A stretch of DNA of 8,763 bases, taken from positions 1 through 8,763 of the forward strand of contig WQWP01000090.1 of NCBI GenBank assembly GCA_009787485.1, given 5' to 3'. Both the position numbers and the translations under genes were made by a program. The first letter of the stretch is position 1; every line of letters starts with the position of its first letter. Of this stretch, positions 1 through 7,636 are shown in pieces. The notes under the pieces were generated by a model. That model did no database searches. It was given only the letters and a program-made list of their open reading frames with translations, and was not told the DNA's origin. Source of the DNA: Lentimicrobiaceae bacterium (GTDB lineage Bacteria; Bacteroidota; Bacteroidia; Bacteroidales; WCHB1-69).

Positions 1-3000
1 AAGTTCAATAGGCTTTTCGCAAAGTTTAGGCGTCGGATCAAAATTACAAATGATATTCGACCTTTCGGCAAATGATTCTTTATTACCTTCATAAACAGCT
101 GTTACATTATAAGCATAAACGCCCTGTTCAACATTTTCTTCGGTAAAATTAGTAGTAGTAAGCAACGCTGCATTTAAACATTCGCTATTGCGGTAAATGT
201 TATAACCCACAGGAGTTCCTTCTTCCGGCGCTTCCCAGGTAACTGCAATATCACTTCCCAGTAATACGGCTTCTACATTTTGAACACGCGGATATTGTTC
301 GGGAATGATAAAGGAGTAATCTATCGTTTGTCCATAACTGCTGTTGTTACAAGCGCCCGGCGCTGAAGAAAATTTTGTTACAAGCCTGAAACGATGTGTT
401 CCGGGTACAGCAACTTGGGGAATGGTAAATGTTTCAGTAACTTCCTGGTTGGCTTGGCTGAAAGAAAGGCTAATTAATTGTTCATTGCTGTCAAAAATAT
501 TATTTCCATTCACATCAAACCAGCCTCTAATGTGATTAGTGTAGTTTTTTTGTCCTTTTTTCAGTTTAATAGTATATTGTTCTCCGGGTTCTAATGGGAA
601 CATTAGATCGGTAAAGTCATAATATCCGCCGCTTACACAAGTTATATTCGGGTTGTTAATCAATAAAACGGAAGGTTCGGATGTTTTATATAATATAACC
701 GAAGAACACATGTCGCCATCAGAACAATCCGTACTGCCCGGCGAACAATAATTATTAGAACCCGCGCAGGAAGCGGAGAACGTTTCCATTCCGGTGCGTC
801 CATACTGGGCGGTGAGCAGAAGCTCGAAGTTTGCTTCATGCCCGTAAGGCATTTCAGGATCGGTAACTACTGTGAAAACCAACTCCATCGTTTCTCCGGC
901 AGGCAAAGGCTTCCCTGTTTGAATTATTTCATCTGCGCAAGCGAAAATAATATATGGGCTGTTGGTTTCCAAATCGCCTTCTACATTAAACGCATCAGCA
1001 CCACCTTTGTTTTCTACAATAGCGGTAATGGTAACTACCGTACCTTTCTCTAAATTCCCATCTTCAACCCCATTTATCAAAACTTTCTCCAACGAGAACT
1101 TCGGAGCAAAAGCCTTCAACATTAATTTGCTGCCCCAAGATGTTTTGCTGCCTTCTGTAGCAGTTAAATCTACAGAGAAAGTTTTGCCATCAATAACATC
1201 GTTAGCCACAGTAACATTGAAACTTACGGTTGTTGTGCCATCGGGAGCAATGCCGCTACAAGTAGCTGTTCCATTATTGATAGTAAGCTGCGAGTCATCG
1301 CAAGTGATGGTAACGTTAAGCGGTTGGCAAGTTTCAATTCCCACATTTTTCAGTGTAACAATAATTTCGCTGTTTGTAGAGGTGTAAGTTAAGATTTCTG
1401 CACCCGGAACAGTATATCCGGCAGAAACGATATAAGGACCGGATTGTGCAACCGCCGGAATTGTTTCATTTATGTATGGTTTGTACTGATTTCTTGTTAC
1501 CACAATACACACATTTCCTCCCGAAGTGATTGGCGGATCTAACGTAACCGTGGCAACGCCCGCCTCGTTGGCTAATGCAGTTCCAAGCAACACGCCATCT
1601 TTGGAAATAGCCACGTATGAGCCCGGAGCTGCCATTACTTCATACGTTGGAAGCCCGATGTAAATAACAGGCAAATGTGAAATCGAGTTATCGGCAGCTT
1701 GACCATTATACGGCATTAAAGAGCCATCGCCCAATACGTTGTAGGCTTCCCAATAATAGCGGGGATTTGAAGTATGTACATCATATCCCGAAGTGATATG
1801 AGCGAAAGTTACAGATACATTGCCACCAAAAACATGAGAGCACAACGTGTTGTGATCTGCATCTCGGAACATAAAATCATAACATCCGGTTTGGGTATTT
1901 GTTAAGGTTGGAGCCGCAGGATTACTGGAACTGGTGGCACCGATGCCGCTATAAGCGCCCACAGTGAAATGGAAGTCATCGAACCAATAGCTGTTGGGCG
2001 ATGAGCCGATGTAGCCTACAGCGCCTTTTTGTGATTCGCGTACCATGGCTTCTCCAATACATTCGTTATAACCGAAATCGGCTGCCAAACAGCAATTGCC
2101 CATAGCTACATAATACTTATTTACGTTAGTCAGAGCTTTAACCATTGTAACTGTTAAATCAGGATCCGACCATAGGGTTTCTCCACAGTGTGCCGTAAAA
2201 TTTGCAAATCCAACATTGTTAAGGTTAGTATAACATCCGGTATAATTACTGGTAGTATATTTATGAATATTCGCATAGCCGTTTGCTGTATTGTAATAAT
2301 GATCGGCAGCATAGTTTATTTGCGGTCTTCCCAAACGAGGAGCCCAACCGGCATCTGCACCGGCAATAAGCAACACATTATCCAAATAGGTAGGATCGGC
2401 AAATTGATATTTTTCATAGTAAAGAGTTTTTTCAATGATATTTTGCAATTGTTGTACTGTTTGCGCCGACATACGGCTATAGTACATAGAAGGAAAATAA
2501 CCTGCATCTAAGGTAGCATAATACAAGTCGGTAGCTTTTTGAGTTTGGCTTCCTGTTTGGCTTGCAGCCACTTGTTGTACATCGCCTACAAAGATGATAA
2601 AAGTAGGCGCAGTACCGTTGCCCACACCCTGGTTGTATTTATTATGGCAGAATGTTTTAATTTGTGCTGCTGTTGTTCCAATCACATCAGTATAGTTAAC
2701 GTCCATAATGAACCCTTTTTGGGTTTTCCATTCAATCCATGGCTGAAGTGTTGCCTCAAACATACGATGGGCAATCACCAACATGTGAACAGGAGTATTA
2801 TATAAATCCGGACGATCGTCGTATAAATCTCTTGTTACTCCACTGTTGAATAAAACTTTATAAATATCTTTAAAATAAGGGCTGTACGTACCCACCAATA
2901 ATTCTTCCGTTTTTTGACGATTTGCGTTTTCAAAAACCACTTCAACCTCAATGTCGTTATGTACTAAAATAGTTTGTGTAACAGGATTATACTGTACAGG

Positions 3001-3522
3001 GTGCACATCAACCACACCGATAATCACTCCGCGCATAGTTCCCAAGATATTTACTTCGGCTATAGCGGATTGGGTAAAATCGTCGATACTATATGCTTTT
3101 TCATCATAAATAAAAGGGATGTCGTTAATGTCCCAATCTTTTCTTATATCGGGTTGGCGTGGGAAGATTCGGTGCGCTCCGTACTCCTCTAAGCTATACT
3201 CGGTAGTTGTAAAGTTTTTTACGATTACCTTTGGTGTAGCGCCCACAGGAACTTGTATCATTTTTCTGAAAACGGGCAACTGCGGCGTTCCAAAGTCGCC
3301 TCCCATAATCGCTCCTTCAATGTTTAATACGGAGAATGTACCTCTTTGGGTTCCGGTAATAGTTACTGCTTCAATTTGATTGTACGAAAACGAAGCTTCA
3401 AATCCGGTAAACCGGTCGTTCGATTTGCTGATGCCGGTGTTGCTTGTACGCAATGCAATAGTTTGCGCATTCACTGCAAACGCCAGAGTAGCAGCGATTA
3501 AGGTCATTAAAATTTTTTTCAT
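1..3522 (-). CDS. Gingipain-like C25 family cysteine peptidase, T9SS cargo (C-terminus beyond window)
   Basis: The frame is open for all 1174 codons from ATG at 3522 to the left edge, so the protein is C-terminally incomplete. Residues 1-19 form a Sec signal peptide (MKKILMTLIAATLAFAVNA, cut before Gln20). Residues about 22-230 resemble the C25 propeptide (GTPQLPVF...VPVGATPKV). The catalytic domain spans about 243-610. It contains DLYYATLDAGYFP (from 332), the His motif NFTAHCGETLWSDP (His445), the Cys motif AMGNCCLAADF (Cys477/478) and GYIGSSPNSYW (503-513). An Ig-like region ends near KPYI (681-684). Two CARDB-like repeats follow (KNVG at 725; VENKGGADAFNV at 836), then a GEVED-like domain (about 941-1074, GWFDVNGNNIFDSNE) and an FN3-like domain (about 1075-1155). 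This build is typical of Bacteroidota extracellular proteases exported by Sec and then T9SS. The sorting domain expected at the C-terminus is not visible. By family knowledge the His/Cys pair cleaves peptide bonds; its specificity cannot be read here. It is transcribed divergently from recQ. Confidence 0.9.
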   Translation of the reverse strand, partial: MKKILMTLIAATLAFAVNAQTIALRTSNTGISKSNDRFTGFEASFSYNQIEAVTITGTQRGTFSVLNIEGAIMGGDFGTPQLPVFRKMIQVPVGATPKVIVKNFTTTEYSLEEYGAHRIFPRQPDIRKDWDINDIPFIYDEKAYSIDDFTQSAIAEVNILGTMRGVIIGVVDVHPVQYNPVTQTILVHNDIEVEVVFENANRQKTEELLVGTYSPYFKDIYKVLFNSGVTRDLYDDRPDLYNTPVHMLVIAHRMFEATLQPWIEWKTQKGFIMDVNYTDVIGTTAAQIKTFCHNKYNQGVGNGTAPTFIIFVGDVQQVAASQTGSQTQKATDLYYATLDAGYFPSMYYSRMSAQTVQQLQNIIEKTLYYEKYQFADPTYLDNVLLIAGADAGWAPRLGRPQINYAADHYYNTANGYANIHKYTTSNYTGCYTNLNNVGFANFTAHCGETLWSDPDLTVTMVKALTNVNKYYVAMGNCCLAADFGYNECIGEAMVRESQKGAVGYIGSSPNSYWFDDFHFTVGAYSGIGATSSSNPAAPTLTNTQTGCYDFMFRDADHNTLCSHVFGGNVSVTFAHITSGYDVHTSNPRYYWEAYNVLGDGSLMPYNGQAADNSISHLPVIYIGLPTYEVMAAPGSYVAISKDGVLLGTALANEAGVATVTLDPPITSGGNVCIVVTRNQYKPYINETIPAVAQSGPYIVSAGYTVPGAEILTYTSTNSEIIVTLKNVGIETCQPLNVTITCDDSQLTINNGTATCSGIAPDGTTTVSFNVTVANDVIDGKTFSVDLTATEGSKTSWGSKLMLKAFAPKFSLEKVLINGVEDGNLEKGTVVTITAIVENKGGADAFNVEGDLETNSPYIIFACADEIIQTGKPLPAGETMELVFTVVTDPEMPYGHEANFELLLTAQYGRTGMETFSASCAGSNNYCSPGSTDCSDGDMCSSVILYKTSEPSVLLINNPNITCVSGGYYDFTDLMFPLEPGEQYTIKLKKGQKNYTNHIRGWFDVNGNNIFDSNEQLISLSFSQANQEVTETFTIPQVAVPGTHRFRLVTKFSSAPGACNNSSYGQTIDYSFIIPEQYPRVQNVEAVLLGSDIAVTWEAPEEGTPVGYNIYRNSECLNAALLTTTNFTEENVEQGVYAYNVTAVYEGNKESFAERSNIICNFDPTPKLCEKPIEL

Positions 3523-3569
3523 TGTAATTTAATTTTGGATTATAATAAATAGATTTGGTTTTAAAGGCG

Positions 3570-3577
3570 CAAATATG
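3570..3577 (-). promoter_or_regulatory. Candidate -7 promoter box of the C25 peptidase gene
   Basis: On the minus strand this reads CATATTTG followed by CGCC, one mismatch from the Bacteroidota -7 consensus TAnnTTTG. It would leave a leader of roughly 40 bases before the ATG at 3522. I see no good -33 TTG at the usual spacing. No purine-rich Shine-Dalgarno precedes the ATG; the leader is A/T-rich, as is common in this phylum. The assignment rests on position and similarity only. Confidence 0.4.
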
Positions 3578-3620
3578 ATAAAAAAAATGAATTGTATGTT
3601 AAACGAATGTTTTTTTCTCT

Positions 3621-3628
3621 TATTTTTG
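3621..3628 (+). promoter_or_regulatory. Bacteroidota -7 promoter box (TATTTTTG) upstream of recQ
   Basis: TATTTTTG is an exact match to the phylum's -7 consensus TAnnTTTG. It ends only 10 bases before the recQ ATG. Transcription from it would start within a few bases of the ATG, giving an almost leaderless message. No convincing -33 TTG lies 19 bases upstream, so the box is supported by sequence match and position only. Confidence 0.5.
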
Positions 3629-3638
3629 CCTATAAAAA

Positions 3639-5498
3639 ATGTTACACCAAATTCTAAAAAACTACTGGGGCTACGACCAGTTTCGACCATTGCAGGAAGA
3701 AATTGCTACTTCTGTCTTGGCTGGCAACGACACGTTGGCGCTATTGCCCACCGGCGGCGGAAAATCTATCTGTTTTCAAGTACCGGCATTAGCAAAAGAA
3801 GGAATGTGCTTGGTAATCTCTCCACTAATTGCGCTGATGAAAGACCAAGTGGAAAACCTGAAAAAACGCGGCATTAAAGCAGAAGCAATCTATTCGGGCA
3901 TGAGCAACGATGAAATAGACAGAATTTTAGGAAATTGTATTCACGATTCCAACTTTAAGTTTTTATATGTTTCTCCGGAGCGACTGAAAACAGACAGCTT
4001 TCGGGTGAATTTGCAACAAATGCACATTACATTGCTGGCGGTAGATGAGGCGCACTGCATTTCGCAATGGGGCTACGACTTTCGTCCGCCTTACTTAGAG
4101 ATCGCCGAAATAAGAAAGTTCTTTCCAAAAATTCCGGTGTTGGCGCTCACGGCTACGGCAACGCCTGAAGTGGTAAACGATATTCAGGAAAGATTACAGT
4201 TTCGTAAAAAAAACCTGTTTCAACAAAGTTTCAGACGCGGAAATTTAACCTATTTTGTGATGCACGAGGAAAACAAAATGGGGCGATTGCTCAGGCTCAT
4301 TGAAAAAAATCCGGGCACGGGCATAGTGTATGTGCGAAACCGAAGGCGCACGCAAGAGATTGCCGAATACTTGCAACACTTTAATCTTTCCGCCGATTTT
4401 TACCATGCAGGATTAGACAGCGCGGCACGCGATAAAAAGCAGTCGGAATGGATGAGCGGAAAAACGCAGGTAATCGTCGCCACCAACGCCTTTGGTATGG
4501 GCATTGACAAGCCCGATGTACGGTGGGTCGTACACTTAGATATTCCCGACACGTTGGAAGCCTATTTTCAGGAAGCAGGCAGGGGCGGCCGCGACCTCAA
4601 ACCCTCTATCGCCGTCATGTTGTACGATAATAACGATATTAAAGAATTGAAAAACAACTTCCAACTCTCTTTCCCGCCCATTGCTGTGATAAAAAATGTA
4701 TATAAAGTTTTAAGCGAACACCACCGGATTCCGATAGGCGATGGCGAAAACAAAATCGTACCATTCGACCCCGATGAATTGTGCAAAAAACTAAAGTTGA
4801 GACCGGTAGAGTTGGTTAATGCATTGTCGTTCTTAGAAAAAACAGGCGTATTAATGCTTTCGGAAGATGTAAAAAAACAATCCACGTTGCACTTCACTGC
4901 TGATGAAAAAGCGTTGTTCGATTTTTACCATAAACACAATGACAAGCAAGAATTTGTAAAACTTTTGCTGCGCTCTTATGGCGGACTATTTTCCAACCAT
5001 ATCAAAATAAGTGAAGAAGAGATTGCGCGCCGTGCAGAAATGAAAGTAGTTGAAGTAGAGCATCTACTACTCGAATTGTCAGAAAATAACATCGTGTATT
5101 ACTCCAAACGCAACGCCAAACCGCACATTCTTTTTTTACAAAACAGAGTACCGGAAAACTACCTTTACTTTAAAGACGAGGTGTATAACAAGCGTAAAAA
5201 AGTAGCCCAAAAAAGATTAGACTCCGTTTTGCATTTTGTAGAGAACGCGCAAACCTGCAGAAGTCAATTACTCTTAGCCTATTTTGGAGAAACAAAAAGC
5301 GAGCCGTGCGGCAAATGTGATGTGTGCCGCCAAATCAATTCGCTTATAATGAAACGTAAAGAGAAAGAAGCGATTGAAAGCGAAATTATTAAAAACAGAC
5401 ATCTTTCTGACAAAGAGATTATTCATATTGTATCTGAGCAGTTTTCGGAGAAGAAGGTGATTGAGGTATTGCGGGAGGTTTTAGAAGGGAGTTGTTAA
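3639..5498 (+). CDS. recQ: ATP-dependent DNA helicase RecQ (short form without HRDC)
   Basis: A 619-residue superfamily-2 3'-5' DNA helicase that acts in recombinational repair and restart of stalled forks. Visible motifs: motif 0 GYDQFRPLQ (11-19); Walker A PTGGGKS (37-43, Lys42); motif II DEAH (136-139) followed by CISQWGYDFRP; motif III ALTATATP; and motif VI QEAGRGGRD (311-319). A four-cysteine zinc site typical of RecQ lies near the C-terminus at Cys540, 557, 560 and 563 (PCGKCDVC). Two winged-helix-like segments (about 376-410 and 452-488) lie between the helicase core and the zinc site. There is no C-terminal HRDC domain, so the protein is structured differently from E. coli RecQ. The start is secure: an in-frame TAA lies at 3633-3635, and only ten residues precede motif 0. 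The gene appears monocistronic. It is divergent from the peptidase gene and convergent with the ABC gene, with 57 bp between their stop codons and no evident hairpin terminator there. Confidence 0.95.
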   Translation: MLHQILKNYWGYDQFRPLQEEIATSVLAGNDTLALLPTGGGKSICFQVPALAKEGMCLVISPLIALMKDQVENLKKRGIKAEAIYSGMSNDEIDRILGNCIHDSNFKFLYVSPERLKTDSFRVNLQQMHITLLAVDEAHCISQWGYDFRPPYLEIAEIRKFFPKIPVLALTATATPEVVNDIQERLQFRKKNLFQQSFRRGNLTYFVMHEENKMGRLLRLIEKNPGTGIVYVRNRRRTQEIAEYLQHFNLSADFYHAGLDSAARDKKQSEWMSGKTQVIVATNAFGMGIDKPDVRWVVHLDIPDTLEAYFQEAGRGGRDLKPSIAVMLYDNNDIKELKNNFQLSFPPIAVIKNVYKVLSEHHRIPIGDGENKIVPFDPDELCKKLKLRPVELVNALSFLEKTGVLMLSEDVKKQSTLHFTADEKALFDFYHKHNDKQEFVKLLLRSYGGLFSNHIKISEEEIARRAEMKVVEVEHLLLELSENNIVYYSKRNAKPHILFLQNRVPENYLYFKDEVYNKRKKVAQKRLDSVLHFVENAQTCRSQLLLAYFGETKSEPCGKCDVCRQINSLIMKRKEKEAIESEIIKNRHLSDKEIIHIVSEQFSEKKVIEVLREVLEGSC

Positions 5499-5555
5499 AT
5501 ATTATCTTCGTGCCATGTCTATAAAAATTTGTGCATTAATTATTTTCTATACAAA

Positions 5556-6464
5556 CTACCCCGCCACCAACTCAATAAAACAATCCTCAATTGTAGGCTG
5601 TATCTGCATCAACTCAGAAAACACCTGCCCGTTTGCGTGAAGAAAATCTATAAAATGTTGCAAATCAAAATCCGCTTCATAAAAAGACACATGCATAAAT
5701 TCGCCATAAGGATAATACTTACACCTAATCGGGCATTTTTGCATACAGTCTAACAACCCGAAAATAGCCCCCGATTTTAAAGAGTACAACTTCCCTTTAT
5801 AATTTTCAATGATCTGAGTAGGGGTATTTATGGTGATGATTTTTCCTTCTTTCATCAAAGCAATCCTGTCGCAGCGAGTAGCTTCGTCCATGTAAGGCGT
5901 GGAAACCAACACCGCAATGCCTTGTTTTTTTATGGTATTTAACAAATCCCAAAACTCTCTTCTCGATACAGGGTCAACGCCGGTGGTAGGCTCATCTAAG
6001 AATAAAATTCTGGGTTTGTGAATCAAAGCACAACAAAGCGCCAACTTTTGTTTCATCCCTCCGGAAAGACGCCCCGCTTGCCGGCTTTTAAACGGCGCAA
6101 GTTGATTCCAAATCGGGAAGATTAAGCGCATGTTTTCTTTAATACTGCTTCCGTACATGGTGGCAAAAAACCGCAAGTTTTCAAACACAGATAGATCGGG
6201 ATACAAAGAAAAAACACCAGGTAAGTAGCCAATCTCTTTTCGTATTTTTTTGTAATCGGCAACCACATCATAGCCTAATAAGGTTGCTTTTCCCGAAGTG
6301 GGCAATTGCAATGTAGCAAGAATATTGAAAAGTGAGGTTTTGCCTGCGCCATCCGGACCGATAAGTCCAAACACCTCACCCTCTTCCACTTCAAAACTAA
6401 TTTCGGTTAAAGCATTTACTTTACCGTATCGTTTAGAAATCTTGTCTATGCTAATTGCAGGCAT
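5556..6464 (-). CDS. ABC transporter ATP-binding protein, YbhF N-terminal-half type
   Basis: A single 302-residue nucleotide-binding domain that would power a tripartite ABC-2 efflux pump from the cytoplasmic face. Seen: Walker A GPDGAGKT (36-43, Lys42), signature LSGGMKQKL (133-141), Walker B ILFLDEP (catalytic Glu158) and D-loop TTGVDP. The Q-loop reads YLPGVFSLYPDLSV, with Gly83 where Gln is usual. The H-switch reads STPYMDEA, with Pro190 where His is usual. The GPDGAGKT motif, the AGRLSGGMKQKL stretch and the C-terminal PTIEDCFIELVAG closely resemble the first half of E. coli YbhF, so the C-terminus looks complete. The ATG lies 6 bases after the HlyD stop, so the two genes are probably co-transcribed. 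No permease follows: after the TAG comes convergent recQ. I infer that the degenerate nucleotide site pairs with a canonical partner ATPase encoded elsewhere. The substrate cannot be told. Confidence 0.9.
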   Translation of the reverse strand: MPAISIDKISKRYGKVNALTEISFEVEEGEVFGLIGPDGAGKTSLFNILATLQLPTSGKATLLGYDVVADYKKIRKEIGYLPGVFSLYPDLSVFENLRFFATMYGSSIKENMRLIFPIWNQLAPFKSRQAGRLSGGMKQKLALCCALIHKPRILFLDEPTTGVDPVSRREFWDLLNTIKKQGIAVLVSTPYMDEATRCDRIALMKEGKIITINTPTQIIENYKGKLYSLKSGAIFGLLDCMQKCPIRCKYYPYGEFMHVSFYEADFDLQHFIDFLHANGQVFSELMQIQPTIEDCFIELVAG

Positions 6465-6470
6465 GCCGGT

Positions 6471-7385
6471 CTATTTAAACTTTACATCGCCGGGCATGCC
6501 GATTTTGGCAGAGCCATCGTTCTCAAACGCCACTTTTACGGCATACACCAAATTTACCCGCTCATTTTTGGTTTGAATCATTTTGGGAGTAAATTCTGCC
6601 TTTGAAGAGATCCAGGAAACCGTGCCTTCAATTACTTTCTCCTGGTCGCCGGGCATATCCAAATGGATCTCCACCGGTTGTCCGAGATGAATGGTAGAAA
6701 GCATATCTTCCGTAATGTAAACTCTAATGAACATGTTGGTCAGGTCAGCAATTTTAAACAACGGTTTACCTTGAAAAGCCAACTCGTTCGGTTCAATATA
6801 TTTTTTAAGCACCGTGCCAGTGATGGGAGCTTTTATATAACTCTTAACCAGAGCATTTTGTAATTGCATTTTTTGAAAACGCATTACCTCCACTTCTTCC
6901 ATAATCGCTCTATTCGCAATAGTAAGATTAGACACCATCGCTGCAATTTGGCTGTTTGTAATATTAATTTCCGCATTAATATCATCTAACTGTTTGCTGG
7001 ATATCGCATTAGCCGCAACCAAAGTAGCAGTTCTCTCTTTCTCTTTATTCAATGTTTCCAATTTGTCGTAAAGCGTGCGCACTTGCGAGGGCAAATCGGG
7101 ACGCCTTGCCAGTGCCGCCCCGATAGATGCCTCTAACTGTCTAATTTGAAGATATATTTGCAATGTATCAATGCAGCCGAGCAACTCCCCTTGTTGGTAT
7201 GTCTTCCCTTCTTCCACATTGAAATAGAGCATCTTCCCGTTGCACTCCGAAGAAACTGTAATTTCAGTAGCTTCAAACACGCCGAAAGCATCTGAGGCTC
7301 GTTTATTGTTTTTGCAGCTGCTCATTCCGGCAACCATAAAAACAGCTAAAATAATAAGTATGGATTTCTTCATAAATAATGCCAT
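6471..7385 (-). CDS. HlyD/YbhG-type periplasmic adaptor lipoprotein
   Basis: A 304-residue membrane-fusion protein that would bridge an inner-membrane ABC pump to an outer-membrane channel. The N-terminus is a lipoprotein signal (MKKSILIILAVFMVAGMSSC, lipid-attachment Cys24). Met5 (ATG at 7373) is an equally plausible start to Met1, since MKKS is the more typical beginning. Residues about 35-75 are the first lipoyl half (SSECNGKMLYFNVEEGKTYQQG). About 78-180 form a long coiled-coil hairpin, and the second half begins at IKAPITGTVLKKYI. A beta-barrel segment follows, with the YbhG-like stretches VSWISSKAEFTPK and IGMPGDVKF at the end, so the protein looks complete. It is followed by the ABC gene after 6 bases. 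Upstream, TTATTTTG at 7423-7430 on the minus strand is a one-mismatch -7 box and could drive both genes. No TolC-like gene precedes it, although one often does in this phylum. Confidence 0.87.
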   Translation of the reverse strand: MALFMKKSILIILAVFMVAGMSSCKNNKRASDAFGVFEATEITVSSECNGKMLYFNVEEGKTYQQGELLGCIDTLQIYLQIRQLEASIGAALARRPDLPSQVRTLYDKLETLNKEKERTATLVAANAISSKQLDDINAEINITNSQIAAMVSNLTIANRAIMEEVEVMRFQKMQLQNALVKSYIKAPITGTVLKKYIEPNELAFQGKPLFKIADLTNMFIRVYITEDMLSTIHLGQPVEIHLDMPGDQEKVIEGTVSWISSKAEFTPKMIQTKNERVNLVYAVKVAFENDGSAKIGMPGDVKFK

Positions 7386-7517
7386 GTTCTTAACTTTAAA
7401 TCTTTAAACTATAAATCGGTTGCAAAATAAGCATAAATTTTATTCTACATAGAATATGAGAACACATTTTATTAAAACTATTTTTTTCCTTCCATCCCCT
7501 CATCATCTCATCAAAAA

Positions 7518-7607
7518 ATTGACATCTCGCACATCAATTCAGGTATTTATTTCGTTAAGATAACTACCGATGCAGGCAAGGTGATTAAGAAAGTGGTAAA
7601 ACAGTAA
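7518..7607 (+). pseudogene. Orphan T9SS C-terminal sorting-domain fragment
   Basis: The plus strand encodes 29 residues ending at TAA 7605-7607. They include IDISHINSGIYFV, then KITTDAG and finally VIKKVVKQ. This is the characteristic last part of the type A T9SS sorting domain (Por_secre_tail), which normally closes a large secreted protein. The reading frame has no ATG, GTG or TTG start. Upstream it becomes unrelated low-complexity sequence (Ser/Pro/Phe) and meets a stop at 7473-7475. Neither other plus frame contains the earlier part of the domain. I read this as the 3' remnant of a lost secreted-protein gene that once converged on yicC, with a breakpoint near 7518. It sits 29 bp beyond the yicC stop. 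Confidence 0.75.
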
Positions 7608-7636
7608 AAATCACAAATTAAAGGTAAGAGATTGAA

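Noticed and set aside
962..1387. 141-codon plus-strand open frame
   Set aside because: It lies wholly antisense to the C25 peptidase gene, whose frame is continuous and domain-rich. The translation is low-complexity Ser/Thr/Val/Pro as expected from a shadow frame.
2316..2507. Minus-strand 63-codon frame with a signal-peptide-like start
   Set aside because: It sits out of frame inside the catalytic domain of the C25 gene on the same strand; the hydrophobic start is chance.
3575..3877. Plus-strand frame starting upstream of recQ
   Set aside because: It overlaps the start of recQ in another frame, covering Walker A. Its first part is A/T-rich promoter sequence and it matches no family.
5499..5555. 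Possible bidirectional terminator between recQ and the ABC gene
   Set aside because: The 57-bp gap is A/T-rich, and I could not find a convincing GC-rich hairpin followed by a T run on either strand.
6298..6576. Plus-strand open frame across the HlyD/ABC junction
   Set aside because: It is antisense to two well-supported genes and has no recognisable motif.
7476..7517. Extension of the T9SS tail fragment upstream in the same frame
   Set aside because: The residues (Phe/Pro/Ser-rich) do not resemble the earlier part of the sorting domain. The other two plus frames do not either, so the recognisable remnant begins near 7518.
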